DNA of 13,575 nucleotides from an uncultured Collinsella sp. (GCA_900554255.1 USGN01000013.1:1-13575); one strand, 5' to 3'. Shown: positions 1 to 6,915, counted from the stretch's first letter. The notes: generated by a model not told the origin, from the sequence alone. Translations and numbers: made by a program.

Positions 1-8
1 TTGAGATC

Positions 9-256
9 TATGTAGAGATGGCTGAGGTTTGGGTCCGAGGGTGCCTGGGGCTGCCTTGCGGAAAGCTCGTCCCGTTTTGAGCGTGGATTCCGGGCCGCGG
101 TTTCCGTCTGAAGGCTCAACCGGAAACCGTATCCCGTTTTGAGAGCTGATACCGGGTCGCAGTTTCCGCTAGCGGGCCCAACCGGAAACTGCGACCCGGT
201 TTTCGGCAAAATAACGGGATGCCCTTTCCGCAGGCGCGCTCAATAGCTCAATATTT
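9..256. repeat. Tandem array of 62-bp intergenic repeat units
   Basis: Two clear copies (71-132 and 133-194) begin with the same CCCGTTTTGAG and keep exact 62-bp register. A third, decayed copy occupies 195-256, where the block at 215-230 aligns with 91-106 and 153-168. A much weaker match (9-70) may be a fourth. Each good unit holds an inverted repeat around a 14-nt loop ending in CAAC. In unit 1 the arms are CGGTTTCCG (98-106) and its complement (121-129). In unit 2 they are 18 bp and perfect. No open reading frame uses the array. It could be a dispersed intergenic (REP/MITE-like) element that duplicated in place; that origin is inference. Confidence 0.75.
151..200. repeat. Perfect 18-bp inverted repeat inside the 62-bp unit
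   Basis: ACCGGGTCGCAGTTTCCG at 151-168 is exactly complementary to 183-200, with a 14-nt loop (169-182). The plus strand continues with TTTTCGG, which is only a weak U-tract, so terminator activity is possible but not convincing. The stem is far longer and more perfect than a normal terminator needs. Confidence 0.85.
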
Positions 257-278
257 CGAGTCACCTTTAGCTAACATT

Positions 279-312
279 TGCGCAGCTCAACGGCCCCACC
301 TGCGCGTTTTTT
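279..312 (+). terminator. Candidate intrinsic terminator
   Basis: GCGCAG (280-285) pairs with CTGCGC (300-305). An outer T-G wobble extends the stem to seven pairs, around a 14-nt loop, and T6 follows at 307-312. It points in the plus direction, so it would end a transcript entering from the left edge or one arising in the repeat array. The stem is short, hence moderate confidence. Confidence 0.45.
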
Positions 313-364
313 AGTAAACCTTGGCATACTCGGCGAACGGTATGAAGATGCCGGCCAGAGGGTA

Positions 365-392
365 TTGCAAACGGTCGCTCCCGTGGTATGTT
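365..392 (+). promoter_or_regulatory. Candidate promoter of the ferredoxin gene
   Basis: TTGCAA (365-370) and TATGTT (387-392) are separated by 16 bp, and TGG directly before the -10 makes an extended -10 element. The implied transcript start near 399 gives a leader of about 55 nt. It lies downstream of the putative terminator at 279-312, as expected for an independently transcribed gene. It is pattern-based only. Confidence 0.4.
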
Positions 393-453
393 TTTGCCCG
401 AATCAAACCGGCGCGCATCGCCTGTAGCGTCGGTCAACAGAGAGGAAACTACC

Positions 454-639
454 ATGGCTCATCCCGTAATTGATGCCGACGAGTGCATCGCTTGTGGCGT
501 TTGCGTCGACTCCTGCCCCGCTGGCGTTCTGGAGCTCCAGGACGTCGCTACCGTTGCTGACGAGGACTCCTGCGTCGCCTGTGGCGCTTGCCAGGACGCT
601 TGCCCCGCTGGCGCGATCACCGAGATCGTCGAGGAGTAA
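454..639 (+). CDS. 2[4Fe-4S] ferredoxin, clostridial type
   Basis: A soluble 61-aa electron carrier expected to shuttle electrons between anaerobic redox enzymes such as pyruvate:ferredoxin oxidoreductase and hydrogenase; its partners are not shown here. Two CxxCxxCxxxCP motifs fill the protein (Cys 11, 14, 17, 21 and 40, 43, 46, 50), each supplying three ligands to one cluster and the fourth to the other. Length and the acidic C-terminus are typical of the family. The ATG at 454 is chosen because AGAGGAA lies just upstream and the Met-Ala-His start leads straight into the first cluster motif; an in-frame ATG at 388 would add 22 residues unlike ferredoxin. It is monocistronic, with its own promoter candidate and a strong terminator, and is convergent with the nad operon. 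Confidence 0.95.
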   Translation: MAHPVIDADECIACGVCVDSCPAGVLELQDVATVADEDSCVACGACQDACPAGAITEIVEE

Positions 640-679
640 CAACTCCCCACCTGCACACTCAAAAGTACACCGTGCACAA

Positions 680-717
680 AAAAGGAGGCCTCCGCATCGC
701 CGCGGAGGCCTCCTTTT
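680..717. terminator. Bidirectional intrinsic terminator
   Basis: A perfect 16-bp stem (680-695 with 702-717) around the 6-nt loop ATCGCC. A-rich on the left and TTTT on the right give a U-tract in both directions. It lies between the convergent ferredoxin (+) and niaR (-) genes and should serve both transcripts. Confidence 0.92.
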
Positions 718-752
718 GCATTCGTGGGCAGCTAATTGGGGACGGTGTCGGG

Positions 753-1298
753 CTAGGACAAATCATCCTCGTAGGGCATTAAATCGGCTAGGTAGCCTTT
801 CTCCTTGAGCATCGCCTCGATCTCGTCGAGGGTCTGTTCGTCCTCCGCCGCAATGCGATGGAAGTGATAGCCGCTCGTCACCGTTAGCAGCGGAAAGCTC
901 TTGCCGCTCTCGATATCGCGCAGATAGCGCTCGACATCGCGGCGGTTGCGGATGTCCAGGTCGGCCGTGATCTTGCCGTACACACGATGGTTGACGATCA
1001 CGTTGAGCACGGCGCCACCCGCGTCGACGATACTCGTGAGCTCGTCGCCCGCCTGCTCCACACTGTGGCGCACCTTAACAAGACGCGTGGGCACGGCGGG
1101 GCTACTCGCGGCCTCCTGCAGCACGTAGCCGCGATTGGTCGCCACGATATCGTGCCCATCGGCGCGCAGCAGGGCGATGTCTTGCACGACAATCTGGCGG
1201 CTCACACCCACCTCGCGGGCAAGCGTGCTGCCCGATACGGGCCCCTTGGCCCCCTCGAGCACGGCCATGATGGCACGGCGACGCTCGCGGGCGTCCAT
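753..1298 (-). CDS. niaR: NiaR transcriptional repressor of NAD synthesis (HTH plus 3H domain)
   Basis: A 181-aa niacin-responsive DNA-binding repressor. Residues 1-60 form a winged helix-turn-helix of the HTH_11 type (VSGSTLAREVGVSRQIVVQD, then a wing ending RGYVL). Residues 70-170 are the 3H domain, named for three conserved histidines; visible candidates are His78, His104, His145 and His147, with Glu86 eight residues after His78, a layout fitting the family's metal site. In this family nicotinate acts as co-repressor of NAD synthesis and niacin uptake genes. It is the last gene of the nad operon: its ATG overlaps the nadC TAA by one base (TAATG), so translation is probably coupled. Its place in the operon it is expected to repress implies negative autoregulation through the palindrome at 4662-4705. 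Some databases use the confusing name NadR for it. Confidence 0.9.
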   Translation of the reverse strand: MDARERRRAIMAVLEGAKGPVSGSTLAREVGVSRQIVVQDIALLRADGHDIVATNRGYVLQEAASSPAVPTRLVKVRHSVEQAGDELTSIVDAGGAVLNVIVNHRVYGKITADLDIRNRRDVERYLRDIESGKSFPLLTVTSGYHFHRIAAEDEQTLDEIEAMLKEKGYLADLMPYEDDLS

Positions 1299-2158
1299 TA
1301 TTTACCGTCCAGCAGACGCAGGTGCTTAAGCGAGAGGTCGAGGATCGGCGCGGAGTGCGTCAGGGCGCCCGAGCTAATGTAGTCGACGCCCAGATCAGCC
1401 AGGGCGCGGATATTGCTGGCGTCCACGTTGCCCGAGCACTCGGTCTTGGCGCGACCGGCGATAAGCTCGATAGCGGCGGCCATGTCGTCATGGGTCATGT
1501 TGTCGAACATGATGATGTCGGCGCCGGCCTCCACGGCCTCGCGCACCATGTCCAGGTTCTCGCACTCGATCTCGACCGTCGTGGTAAACGATGCATGGGC
1601 GCGCGCCATCTCGATCGCACGCGTCACGCCACCGGCGGCATCGATGTGGTTGTCCTTGAGCATGACGGCCGTCGACAGGTTGTAACGGTGGTTGCTGCCG
1701 CCGCCGATCTCGACCGCGGCCTTCTCGAAGACGCGCATGCCCGGCGTGGTCTTGCGCGTGTCGACGAGCACGGTCTTGGTTCCCTCGAGCGCCGCGGCCA
1801 TGCTGTGCGTGTAGGTAGCGATGCCGCTCATGCGCTGCAGGTAGTTGAGCGCCACGCGCTCGCCCGAAAGCAACACGCGCGCATCGCCGCGCACCTGACC
1901 CACATGGTCGCCGGCGTGCACCTCGTCGCCATCGGCAACGTCGAGCAGCACCGAGCTCTGCGAATCCAGCAGCTCAAAGGTGCGGGCGAACACATCCAAG
2001 CCGGCGATGATGCCATCGGCCTTGGCGATAAGCTCAACGGTAGCGGGACGCGCCGTGGGGCACACGCTCGCCGTGCTCACGTCCTCAAACGTAATGTCCT
2101 CGCGCAGAGCCTGCAGAATCAGATCATCGACGACGAGTTTCATGGTAATGGGATTCAT
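1298..2158 (-). CDS. nadC: Nicotinate-nucleotide pyrophosphorylase (quinolinate phosphoribosyltransferase)
   Basis: A 286-aa cytosolic enzyme converting quinolinate and phosphoribosyl pyrophosphate to nicotinate mononucleotide, CO2 and pyrophosphate; it is the third de novo NAD step. Family motifs occur in order: GERVALNYLQRMSGIAT for the N-terminal sandwich domain boundary, DTRKTTPGMR, the KDNHI loop, VEIE, MFDN, and SGALTHS closing the phosphate-binding end of the barrel. Length is normal. The start is the ATG at 2158, three bases after the nadB stop, served by GGAGGAG within the nadB end; a second ATG five codons later is less well placed. It lies between nadB and niaR with no gaps, which indicates co-transcription and coupled translation. 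Confidence 0.96.
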   Translation of the reverse strand: MNPITMKLVVDDLILQALREDITFEDVSTASVCPTARPATVELIAKADGIIAGLDVFARTFELLDSQSSVLLDVADGDEVHAGDHVGQVRGDARVLLSGERVALNYLQRMSGIATYTHSMAAALEGTKTVLVDTRKTTPGMRVFEKAAVEIGGGSNHRYNLSTAVMLKDNHIDAAGGVTRAIEMARAHASFTTTVEIECENLDMVREAVEAGADIIMFDNMTHDDMAAAIELIAGRAKTECSGNVDASNIRALADLGVDYISSGALTHSAPILDLSLKHLRLLDGK

Positions 2159-2161
2159 GGT

Positions 2162-3538
2162 CTACTCCTCCACGGTCTGCGTGCTGGCGGCACGGGCCAA
2201 ATCATCGATTGCCAGGGTGTCGGCGCTCAGGGCGCGATGACGGCCATCGAGCGCGGGCTCGCCCGCCTGCTCCACGGCCAGCGACTCGCCGGTGCGCATA
2301 CGCCAAGCAGCGCGACGACCCCAGACTAGGGACTCGAGCAGGCTGTTGGAAGCTAGGCGGTTCTTGCCGTGAACGCCGTTGCAAGCCGTCTCGCCCGCGG
2401 CATAGAGCTCGGGCATCGAGGTGCGGCCATCCTTGTCGACCCACACGCCGCCCATAAAGTAGTGCTGCGTGGGCGTAACGGGAATGGGCTCATCCAGGAT
2501 GTCGCGACCGTCCTCAAGGCAGCGCGCGCGGATGTTGGCGAAATGCCCGGTCACCACGTCGCGCTCGACGGGGGCAAAGCTCAGCCACTCGTGCTCGGTG
2601 CCGTCCTGCTTCATCTGCTCGCGAATAGCGGCGGCGACTACGTCGCGCGGCTGCAGCTCGTCGGTAAAGCGCTCGCCGGCAGCGTTGAGCAGAATCGCGC
2701 CCTCGCCGCGGCAGCTCTCGCTGATCAGGAAGGTGCGGCCCGGCTGCGGCGAGAACAGTCCCGTGGGGTGGATCTGCACGTAGTCCAGGTGCTCCATCTT
2801 AATGCCATGCTCCTGAGCGATGTAGCAGGCATCGCCCGTGAGCTGCGGATAGTTGGTCGAGTGGTCGTATACGCCGCCGATGCCGCCCGTTGCCCACAGC
2901 GTGTGGCGGGCATGGATCTTAAACGGCTTACCGGCACGCACGCCCTCGGCGGCATTTGCCAGCTCGTCGGCGGGGCGAGCTGAATCGTCCTCGTCCACGG
3001 CAACGGCGACGACGCCGGTGCACACCGTGGCGCCGTCACGCTCGCCCGTTAGAATGTCGGTCATGGCCACGTGCTCCAAAATCTGCACGTTATCCAGCTT
3101 GCGGACAGCCTGGAGCAGCTTGGTCGTAATTTCCTTGCCCGTAATATCGGCATGGAAGGCGATGCGCGGGCGGCTGTGCGCGCCCTCGCGGGTAAAGTCG
3201 AGGCTGCCGTCGGCCTTCCGCTCAAAGTCCACGCCCATGGCCAGCAGGTCGTTGATGACCGAGCGGCTCGAGCGGATCATGATGTCGACGCTCTCGCGGC
3301 GGTTCTCGTAGTGGCCGTCGTGCATGGTGTCCTCAAAGAAGGCATCGTAGTCAGAACCCTCGGGCAGTACGCAGATGCCGCCCTGCGCGAGCATCGAATC
3401 GCACTCGTCGACCGCGCCCTTGGAAAGCATGATCACGCGCGTGCTCGTCGGCAGATTGAGGGCCGCGTACAGGCCCGCCACGCCGCAACCGGCAATGACG
3501 ACGTCACACTCCATATCGGGGTATTGTTTGGTTTCCAC
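2162..3538 (-). CDS. nadB: L-aspartate oxidase, C-terminally short form
   Basis: An FAD enzyme of 458 aa oxidising L-aspartate to iminoaspartate, which NadA uses at once; fumarate is the usual anaerobic electron acceptor in this family. The N-terminal FAD fold shows GCGVAG (residues 17-22) and AQGGI near 51. The succinate dehydrogenase/fumarate reductase-like active site shows HPTG (257-260), PRDVV (298-), TPTQHYFMGG with His359, and GKNRLASNSLLES with Arg394. The start is the GTG at 3538, preceded by GGGAGAGG at a good distance; the open frame continues upstream to 3925, but that part is antisense-frame overlap with nadA. The family usually runs to about 500-540 aa; here only about 50 residues follow the NRLASNSLLE motif, so the C-terminal helical domain is largely missing. 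All visible catalytic motifs are intact. Confidence 0.95.
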   Translation of the reverse strand: METKQYPDMECDVVIAGCGVAGLYAALNLPTSTRVIMLSKGAVDECDSMLAQGGICVLPEGSDYDAFFEDTMHDGHYENRRESVDIMIRSSRSVINDLLAMGVDFERKADGSLDFTREGAHSRPRIAFHADITGKEITTKLLQAVRKLDNVQILEHVAMTDILTGERDGATVCTGVVAVAVDEDDSARPADELANAAEGVRAGKPFKIHARHTLWATGGIGGVYDHSTNYPQLTGDACYIAQEHGIKMEHLDYVQIHPTGLFSPQPGRTFLISESCRGEGAILLNAAGERFTDELQPRDVVAAAIREQMKQDGTEHEWLSFAPVERDVVTGHFANIRARCLEDGRDILDEPIPVTPTQHYFMGGVWVDKDGRTSMPELYAAGETACNGVHGKNRLASNSLLESLVWGRRAAWRMRTGESLAVEQAGEPALDGRHRALSADTLAIDDLARAASTQTVEE

Positions 3539-3556
3539 AGGAATCCTCTCCCTTGT

Positions 3557-3591
3557 AATGTGGCATAAGGGACTGCCCCTCATGTCACATT
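3557..3591 (-). repeat. Imperfect hairpin in the nadA-nadB intercistronic gap
   Basis: AATGTG (3557-3562) is complementary to CACATT (3586-3591), and an inner AGGG/CCCT pair closes a small loop, giving a nested imperfect stem. It occupies most of the 57-base gap between the nadA stop and the nadB GTG. There is no U-tract, so it is not a terminator. It could be an mRNA processing or stability element that sets unequal nadA and nadB levels; that role is inference. Confidence 0.5.
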
Positions 3592-3594
3592 GTT

Positions 3595-4620
3595 CTAGCG
3601 CGCTGCGTACTCGAGCATACGGTCGAGCGTGAGCTTGGCCTGGTCTGCCGCCTCGTCCGAGACGCCGATCTGCACCTCGCCCTCGCCCGTCTCCAGGCAG
3701 CGCACGAGCTTTTCGAGCGTGATGAGGTCCATGTTGACGCAGGTGGGCTGCACCGCGGGGAAGTAGAACTTCTTGCCGGTGCCCTGGCAGCGGCGCTCGA
3801 GCTCGTAGAGCACGCCGCGAACCGTCACGATAATGAACTCGCTCGCGTCGGACTCCTCGGCATACTTGATGATGCCGGCGGTGGAGCCGATGTAGTCGGC
3901 CTCGGCCAGGACGTCGGCCTTGCACTCGGGGTGCGCCAGCACGAGCGCGTCGGGGTGTGCCTCCTGCGCCTCGACGATCTGCTCGACGGTGATGATGTGA
4001 TGGCGCGGGCAGTAGCCGTTGTTGAGGATGACGTGCTTTTGCGGCACCTGCTCGGCTACGAAGCGGCCCAAGTTTTGGTCGGGAATGAACAGGATATGCT
4101 GCTGCGGCAGCTCGGACACGATCTTAACGGCGTTGGAGCTGGTGACGCACACGTCGCTCCAGCTCTTGATCTCGACCGTGGAGTTGACGTAGCAGACCAC
4201 GGCAAGGTCGTCACCGTACTCGGCGCGCGCTGCATCGACTGTCTCGCGCTTGACCATGTGCGCCATGGGGCAGTCCGCGCCCGGCTCGGGCAGCAGCACG
4301 GTCTTAGTGGGATTGAGCAGTTTGGCGCTCTCGCCCATAAACTCCACGCCGCACAGCACGATAGTCTGCTGCGGCAGGCTCTTGGCGAGCTTTGCCAGGT
4401 AGAAGCTGTCGCCGACGTAATCAGCCACGGCCTGCACCTCGGGCGCCACGTAATAGTGCGCCAGGATCACCGCGTCACGTTGGGTTTTTAGCTGCTGAAT
4501 GGCCTCGACGAGCTCTGCGGGCACCAGTGCCGCGCGCTCCGTTGCCGTCGTTGCCGATGCCAGGCCGGCCGCGATATCGCGTGCAAGCTCCGACGCATCC
4601 ATGTTCGCGCTCTGTGCCAT
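3595..4620 (-). CDS. nadA: Quinolinate synthase A, [4Fe-4S] enzyme
   Basis: A 341-aa enzyme condensing iminoaspartate (from NadB) with dihydroxyacetone phosphate to form quinolinate. It carries an oxygen-sensitive [4Fe-4S] cluster with three cysteine ligands. The expected ligands are Cys90 (VLCGVEFMGESAK), Cys233 (AHPECKADVL) and Cys294 (QPTCVNMDLITLEKL). Other family motifs are AHYYVAPEVQAVADYVGDS near 54-72, CYVNST, SSNA, DQNLGR and YCPRHH. The start is the ATG at 4620 with GAGAGGGG upstream; a TTG one codon earlier is open but less likely. It is the first gene of the nad operon, about 30 bases from the predicted transcript start, so it is the gene most directly controlled by the upstream palindrome. 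Confidence 0.97.
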   Translation of the reverse strand: MAQSANMDASELARDIAAGLASATTATERAALVPAELVEAIQQLKTQRDAVILAHYYVAPEVQAVADYVGDSFYLAKLAKSLPQQTIVLCGVEFMGESAKLLNPTKTVLLPEPGADCPMAHMVKRETVDAARAEYGDDLAVVCYVNSTVEIKSWSDVCVTSSNAVKIVSELPQQHILFIPDQNLGRFVAEQVPQKHVILNNGYCPRHHIITVEQIVEAQEAHPDALVLAHPECKADVLAEADYIGSTAGIIKYAEESDASEFIIVTVRGVLYELERRCQGTGKKFYFPAVQPTCVNMDLITLEKLVRCLETGEGEVQIGVSDEAADQAKLTLDRMLEYAAR

Positions 4621-4655
4621 CAAGGCCCCTCTCTTTTGGCGAATCTTGGGGCTTT

Positions 4656-4684
4656 AGTATGACACCTAGGTTTACAGCTGACAA
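4656..4684 (-). promoter_or_regulatory. Promoter of the nadA-nadB-nadC-niaR operon
   Basis: On the minus strand TTGTCA (4684-4679) and CATACT (4661-4656) are exactly 17 bp apart, a good match to a housekeeping promoter. The transcript would start near 4649 and give a leader of about 30 nt containing GAGAGGGG before the nadA ATG. The -35 box lies at the centre of the palindrome and the spacer is one palindrome arm, so a bound repressor would block polymerase. Confidence 0.7.
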
Positions 4685-4705
4685 GACAGCTGTAAACCTA
4701 GGTGT
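4662..4705. promoter_or_regulatory. Perfect palindromic operator, probable NiaR site
   Basis: ACACCTAGGTTTACAGCTG (4662-4680) is perfectly complementary to 4687-4705, a 19-bp half-site with a 6-bp spacer (ACAAGA). The core, read on the minus strand, is ACAGCTGTCTTGTCAGCTGT, which resembles the TGTCTTGACA-centred palindrome I recall for NiaR sites in Firmicutes (from memory, not checked). It overlaps the operon promoter, and niaR is in the operon, so autoregulation is the simplest reading. Its symmetry could also serve a plus-strand promoter toward the response regulator, but no good boxes are seen there. Confidence 0.75.
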
Positions 4706-4706
4706 A

Positions 4707-4912
4707 AAGTTGAAATAAAAATTCAATCATGCGGCAAGTCCATTTTCGAACTGGCAAGCTGAGGATAGCCGGGCTTTCGATAGCGCAGGAGGCATCTTTC
4801 GCCACCGCAACACCGCTTGGCGCGAGCTGCACGCCGTGGGGCGCAAACGGTCCGCACCCCCGCAAGCGGCGCGTGCCCGATGTGGCAAAATCGAACTACT
4901 TAAGGGGGCCGA
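4707..4912. other. Intergenic leader between the nad operator and the response regulator
   Basis: About 200 bases with no convincing gene. A 70-codon open frame (4729-4941) overlaps the response regulator start, lacks a ribosome site and resembles nothing known. TTGAA/TTCAA (4710-4726) is a short inverted repeat in AT-rich DNA. No clear promoter boxes or paired LytTR-type direct repeats were found. The ribosome site AAGGGGG (4902-4908) serves the gene at 4913. Confidence 0.5.
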
Positions 4913-5635
4913 ATGCTCAAGATTATTGCCTGCGACGATGATGTCGCTTTTCTAGATAGACTGCACCGGATGATCGACCGTTGGTCGACCGAGACGGGCA
5001 CGGCGGTCGATGTTGCGCTCGTCACGCGCGGCGAGGACCTGCTGGCCCGCCATGCCGCATCGCGCGCCGACATCATCTTGCTCGATATGATCATGCCGCT
5101 CGTCAACGGCATGGACACCGCACGCGAACTGCGCCAGGCCGACACCGCCGTGCGCCTGGTGTTCCTCACCTCGTCGCCCGAGTTCGCGCTGGAATCCTAC
5201 GAGGTCCGCGCCTTCGACTATCTGCTCAAGCCCGTGACTTACGAACGCCTGGCGCGATTACTCGACGAGCTTTCGAGCATGCGCCCGGCGGCAACCGACG
5301 AGCTCGTGATCAAAACTTCCTTTGGCTACCACGCCTTGCGCCTGTCCGACATCGAATATGCCGAGGCGCGCAACAAGCACGTGGTCTTCCACCTGCGCGA
5401 CGGACGCGATATCGAGGCACTCGAGTCGTTCCGCAGCGTCGAGGACCGCTTGGAGCAAAACGCGGTCTTCTTTAAATGCCACCGCAGCTACCAGGTCAAC
5501 CTGCGCAATATCGATCACTTTGACCGCACGGACATCGTCATGCGCTCGGGCGCGTGCATCCCGCTTTCGCGCAGCTGCAAGCAGGGATTCCAAGACGCCT
5601 ACTTTGCGGTGCGCTTTGAGGGCGGGAGGCGCTGA
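4913..5635 (+). CDS. LytTR-family response regulator
   Basis: A cytosolic 240-aa DNA-binding response regulator of the AgrA/LytR/VirR type. Receiver domain, residues 1-120: acidic pocket around Asp8-Asp10, phospho-acceptor Asp58 (ADIILLDMIMPLVNG), Thr86 (FLTSS) and Lys106 (YLLKP) in the expected order. LytTR domain, about 130-235: VIKTSFGYHALRLSDIEYAEARNKH start, FFKCHRSYQVNLRNID near the middle and LSRSCK near the end, all typical. The start is the ATG at 4913 with AAGGGGG four bases upstream. Its TGA overlaps the ATG of the kinase gene by one base (TGATG), so the two are co-translated and are almost certainly a cognate pair. Targets are unknown; none of the neighbours is an obvious quorum-sensing or bacteriocin gene. 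Confidence 0.93.
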   Translation: MLKIIACDDDVAFLDRLHRMIDRWSTETGTAVDVALVTRGEDLLARHAASRADIILLDMIMPLVNGMDTARELRQADTAVRLVFLTSSPEFALESYEVRAFDYLLKPVTYERLARLLDELSSMRPAATDELVIKTSFGYHALRLSDIEYAEARNKHVVFHLRDGRDIEALESFRSVEDRLEQNAVFFKCHRSYQVNLRNIDHFDRTDIVMRSGACIPLSRSCKQGFQDAYFAVRFEGGRR

Positions 5636-6912
5636 TGGTCTCCTCGGTCGAAATGATCCTTTGGGCAATCCACCACGCCACGACGCTGCTCTTTGGCGTC
5701 TTTGCCTCGGCGGCGCTGTGCGGTGTCGAGATCAACCGGCGTCATGCGCTTGAACTGGTGCTGGTCGGCGTCGTGACCGGCGCTGCCTTTTCGATCGCCA
5801 ATGCCGTCGGCGGCGAGCTTTTCGCCCGCCAGGTATATCCGCTCGTCGTGCATCTGCCGCTCGTCATCTATTTGTGCGCGCGCTACCGCCTGAGCCCGCT
5901 GCTTGCCGTGCTCGGCATTACGAGCGCCTATCTGAGCTGCCAGTTCAGCAATTGGATGGGCATCGCCGCATTTGCCGCAACCGATTCTCAGATCGCGTAC
6001 TATCTGGCGCGCATCGCGACCACACTCGCCGTCTTTGCCGTCCTGTTGCATTGGGCCGGCGACATCGGTCCGCGCTTGGCGATTAAAAGCACCACCGAGC
6101 TGAGCATCCTTTTAATCCTACCGCTCGTCTATTACGTCTTTGACTATGCCACCAACGTCTATACCACGCTGTTCCACTCGGGCTCGGTGGTGACGGTTGA
6201 GTTTTTGGCATTTGCGCTCTGTGCCTTCTATCTTATGTTTCTTGCCGTTTACCTACGCGAATACGAAGAAAAAGAAGCTGCCGAGCGTGAACGCTGGATG
6301 CTCGAGACACGCGACAGCGCCGCCATCAAAGAGCTCGAGGCCTGGCGTCAATCTGGGCGCGAGCTGTCGATTCTTCGCCACGATATGCGCCACTTCCTAC
6401 GCGGCCTGGCCGCTTTAATTGAGGAGGGCCACACCGACGAGGCGCTCAAACGCATCGACGAACTCTGCGAAGCCGGCGACCGCACCGCCGTACGCCGCTT
6501 CTGCGCCAACGAGACCGTAAACATCGCGCTTTCGTCGTTTGGCTCGGATATCAGCAAGCGCGGCATTTCCGCCGACTTGCGCGCCGCCGTGCCCCAGAGC
6601 GTGCATGTGGCCGATGTCGACCTGTTCAGCGTGCTTTCGAATGCCCTGGAAAACGCCATTGCCGCGGCGAGCACCGCCCCCGAGGGCAAGCGCTTTGTCG
6701 ATCTTGATCTGCGGTTTGAGGACGGGCAGCTGCTGCTTTCGGTTTCCAACACATTTGGACGGGCGCCGCACATGGTCGACGGCATGCCCGTGGCTCAGCA
6801 CGCCGGTCACGGCTTTGGCACCAAGAGCATTAAGCTCGCCGTGGAGCGCATGAACGGCAACTGCCAGTTCCGCATTAACGGCGATCGGTTTGAGCTGCGC
6901 GTTGTGATGTAA
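5635..6912 (+). CDS. Membrane sensor histidine kinase, GHKL (AgrC/VirS-like)
   Basis: A 425-aa kinase expected to phosphorylate the LytTR regulator encoded just upstream. Residues 1-207 are mostly hydrophobic, with about six or seven membrane spans (roughly 7-30, 38-58, 68-82, 88-108, 120-140, 155-175, 187-207), and no large outer domain is seen. A charged linker at 208-245 is likely a coiled coil. The dimerisation H-box is ILRHDMRH with acceptor His249. The ATPase domain shows the N-box VLSNALENAI (Asn336, Asn340) and the G-box GHGFGTKSIKLAVERMNG (391-408), the pattern of HATPase_c_5 in peptide-sensing kinases. The ligand is unknown; AgrC relatives bind small peptides, but no AgrD/AgrB genes are present here. 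A later ATG (codon 7) is possible but cuts into the first span. Confidence 0.92.
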   Translation: MVSSVEMILWAIHHATTLLFGVFASAALCGVEINRRHALELVLVGVVTGAAFSIANAVGGELFARQVYPLVVHLPLVIYLCARYRLSPLLAVLGITSAYLSCQFSNWMGIAAFAATDSQIAYYLARIATTLAVFAVLLHWAGDIGPRLAIKSTTELSILLILPLVYYVFDYATNVYTTLFHSGSVVTVEFLAFALCAFYLMFLAVYLREYEEKEAAERERWMLETRDSAAIKELEAWRQSGRELSILRHDMRHFLRGLAALIEEGHTDEALKRIDELCEAGDRTAVRRFCANETVNIALSSFGSDISKRGISADLRAAVPQSVHVADVDLFSVLSNALENAIAAASTAPEGKRFVDLDLRFEDGQLLLSVSNTFGRAPHMVDGMPVAQHAGHGFGTKSIKLAVERMNGNCQFRINGDRFELRVVM

Positions 6913-6915
6913 GGG

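Noticed and set aside
9..256. CRISPR array
   Set aside because: The 62-bp units are contiguous without unique spacers and carry internal inverted repeats with 14-nt loops; no cas gene is present.
267..455. 62-codon minus-strand open frame before the ferredoxin
   Set aside because: It lacks a ribosome site and any recognisable motif and overlaps the promoter, terminator and ferredoxin leader.
1322..2329. 335-codon plus-strand open frame opposite nadC and the nadB end
   Set aside because: The translation is Gly/Ala/His/Arg-rich with no recognisable motif, and it is antisense to well-supported genes.
3539..3925. Upstream in-frame extension of nadB (129 codons)
   Set aside because: It overlaps the nadA coding region on the same strand in another frame, is Arg-rich and unlike NadB; the GTG at 3538 has a good ribosome site.
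4662..4705. Terminator or riboswitch reading of the nad palindrome
   Set aside because: There is no U-tract on either side, and it overlaps a good promoter, so it lies mostly upstream of the transcript start; an operator explains it better.
4729..4941. 70-codon open frame between nadA and the response regulator, considered as a pheromone precursor
   Set aside because: No ribosome site, no AgrD-like charged tail or leader helix, and it overlaps the real start of the regulator.
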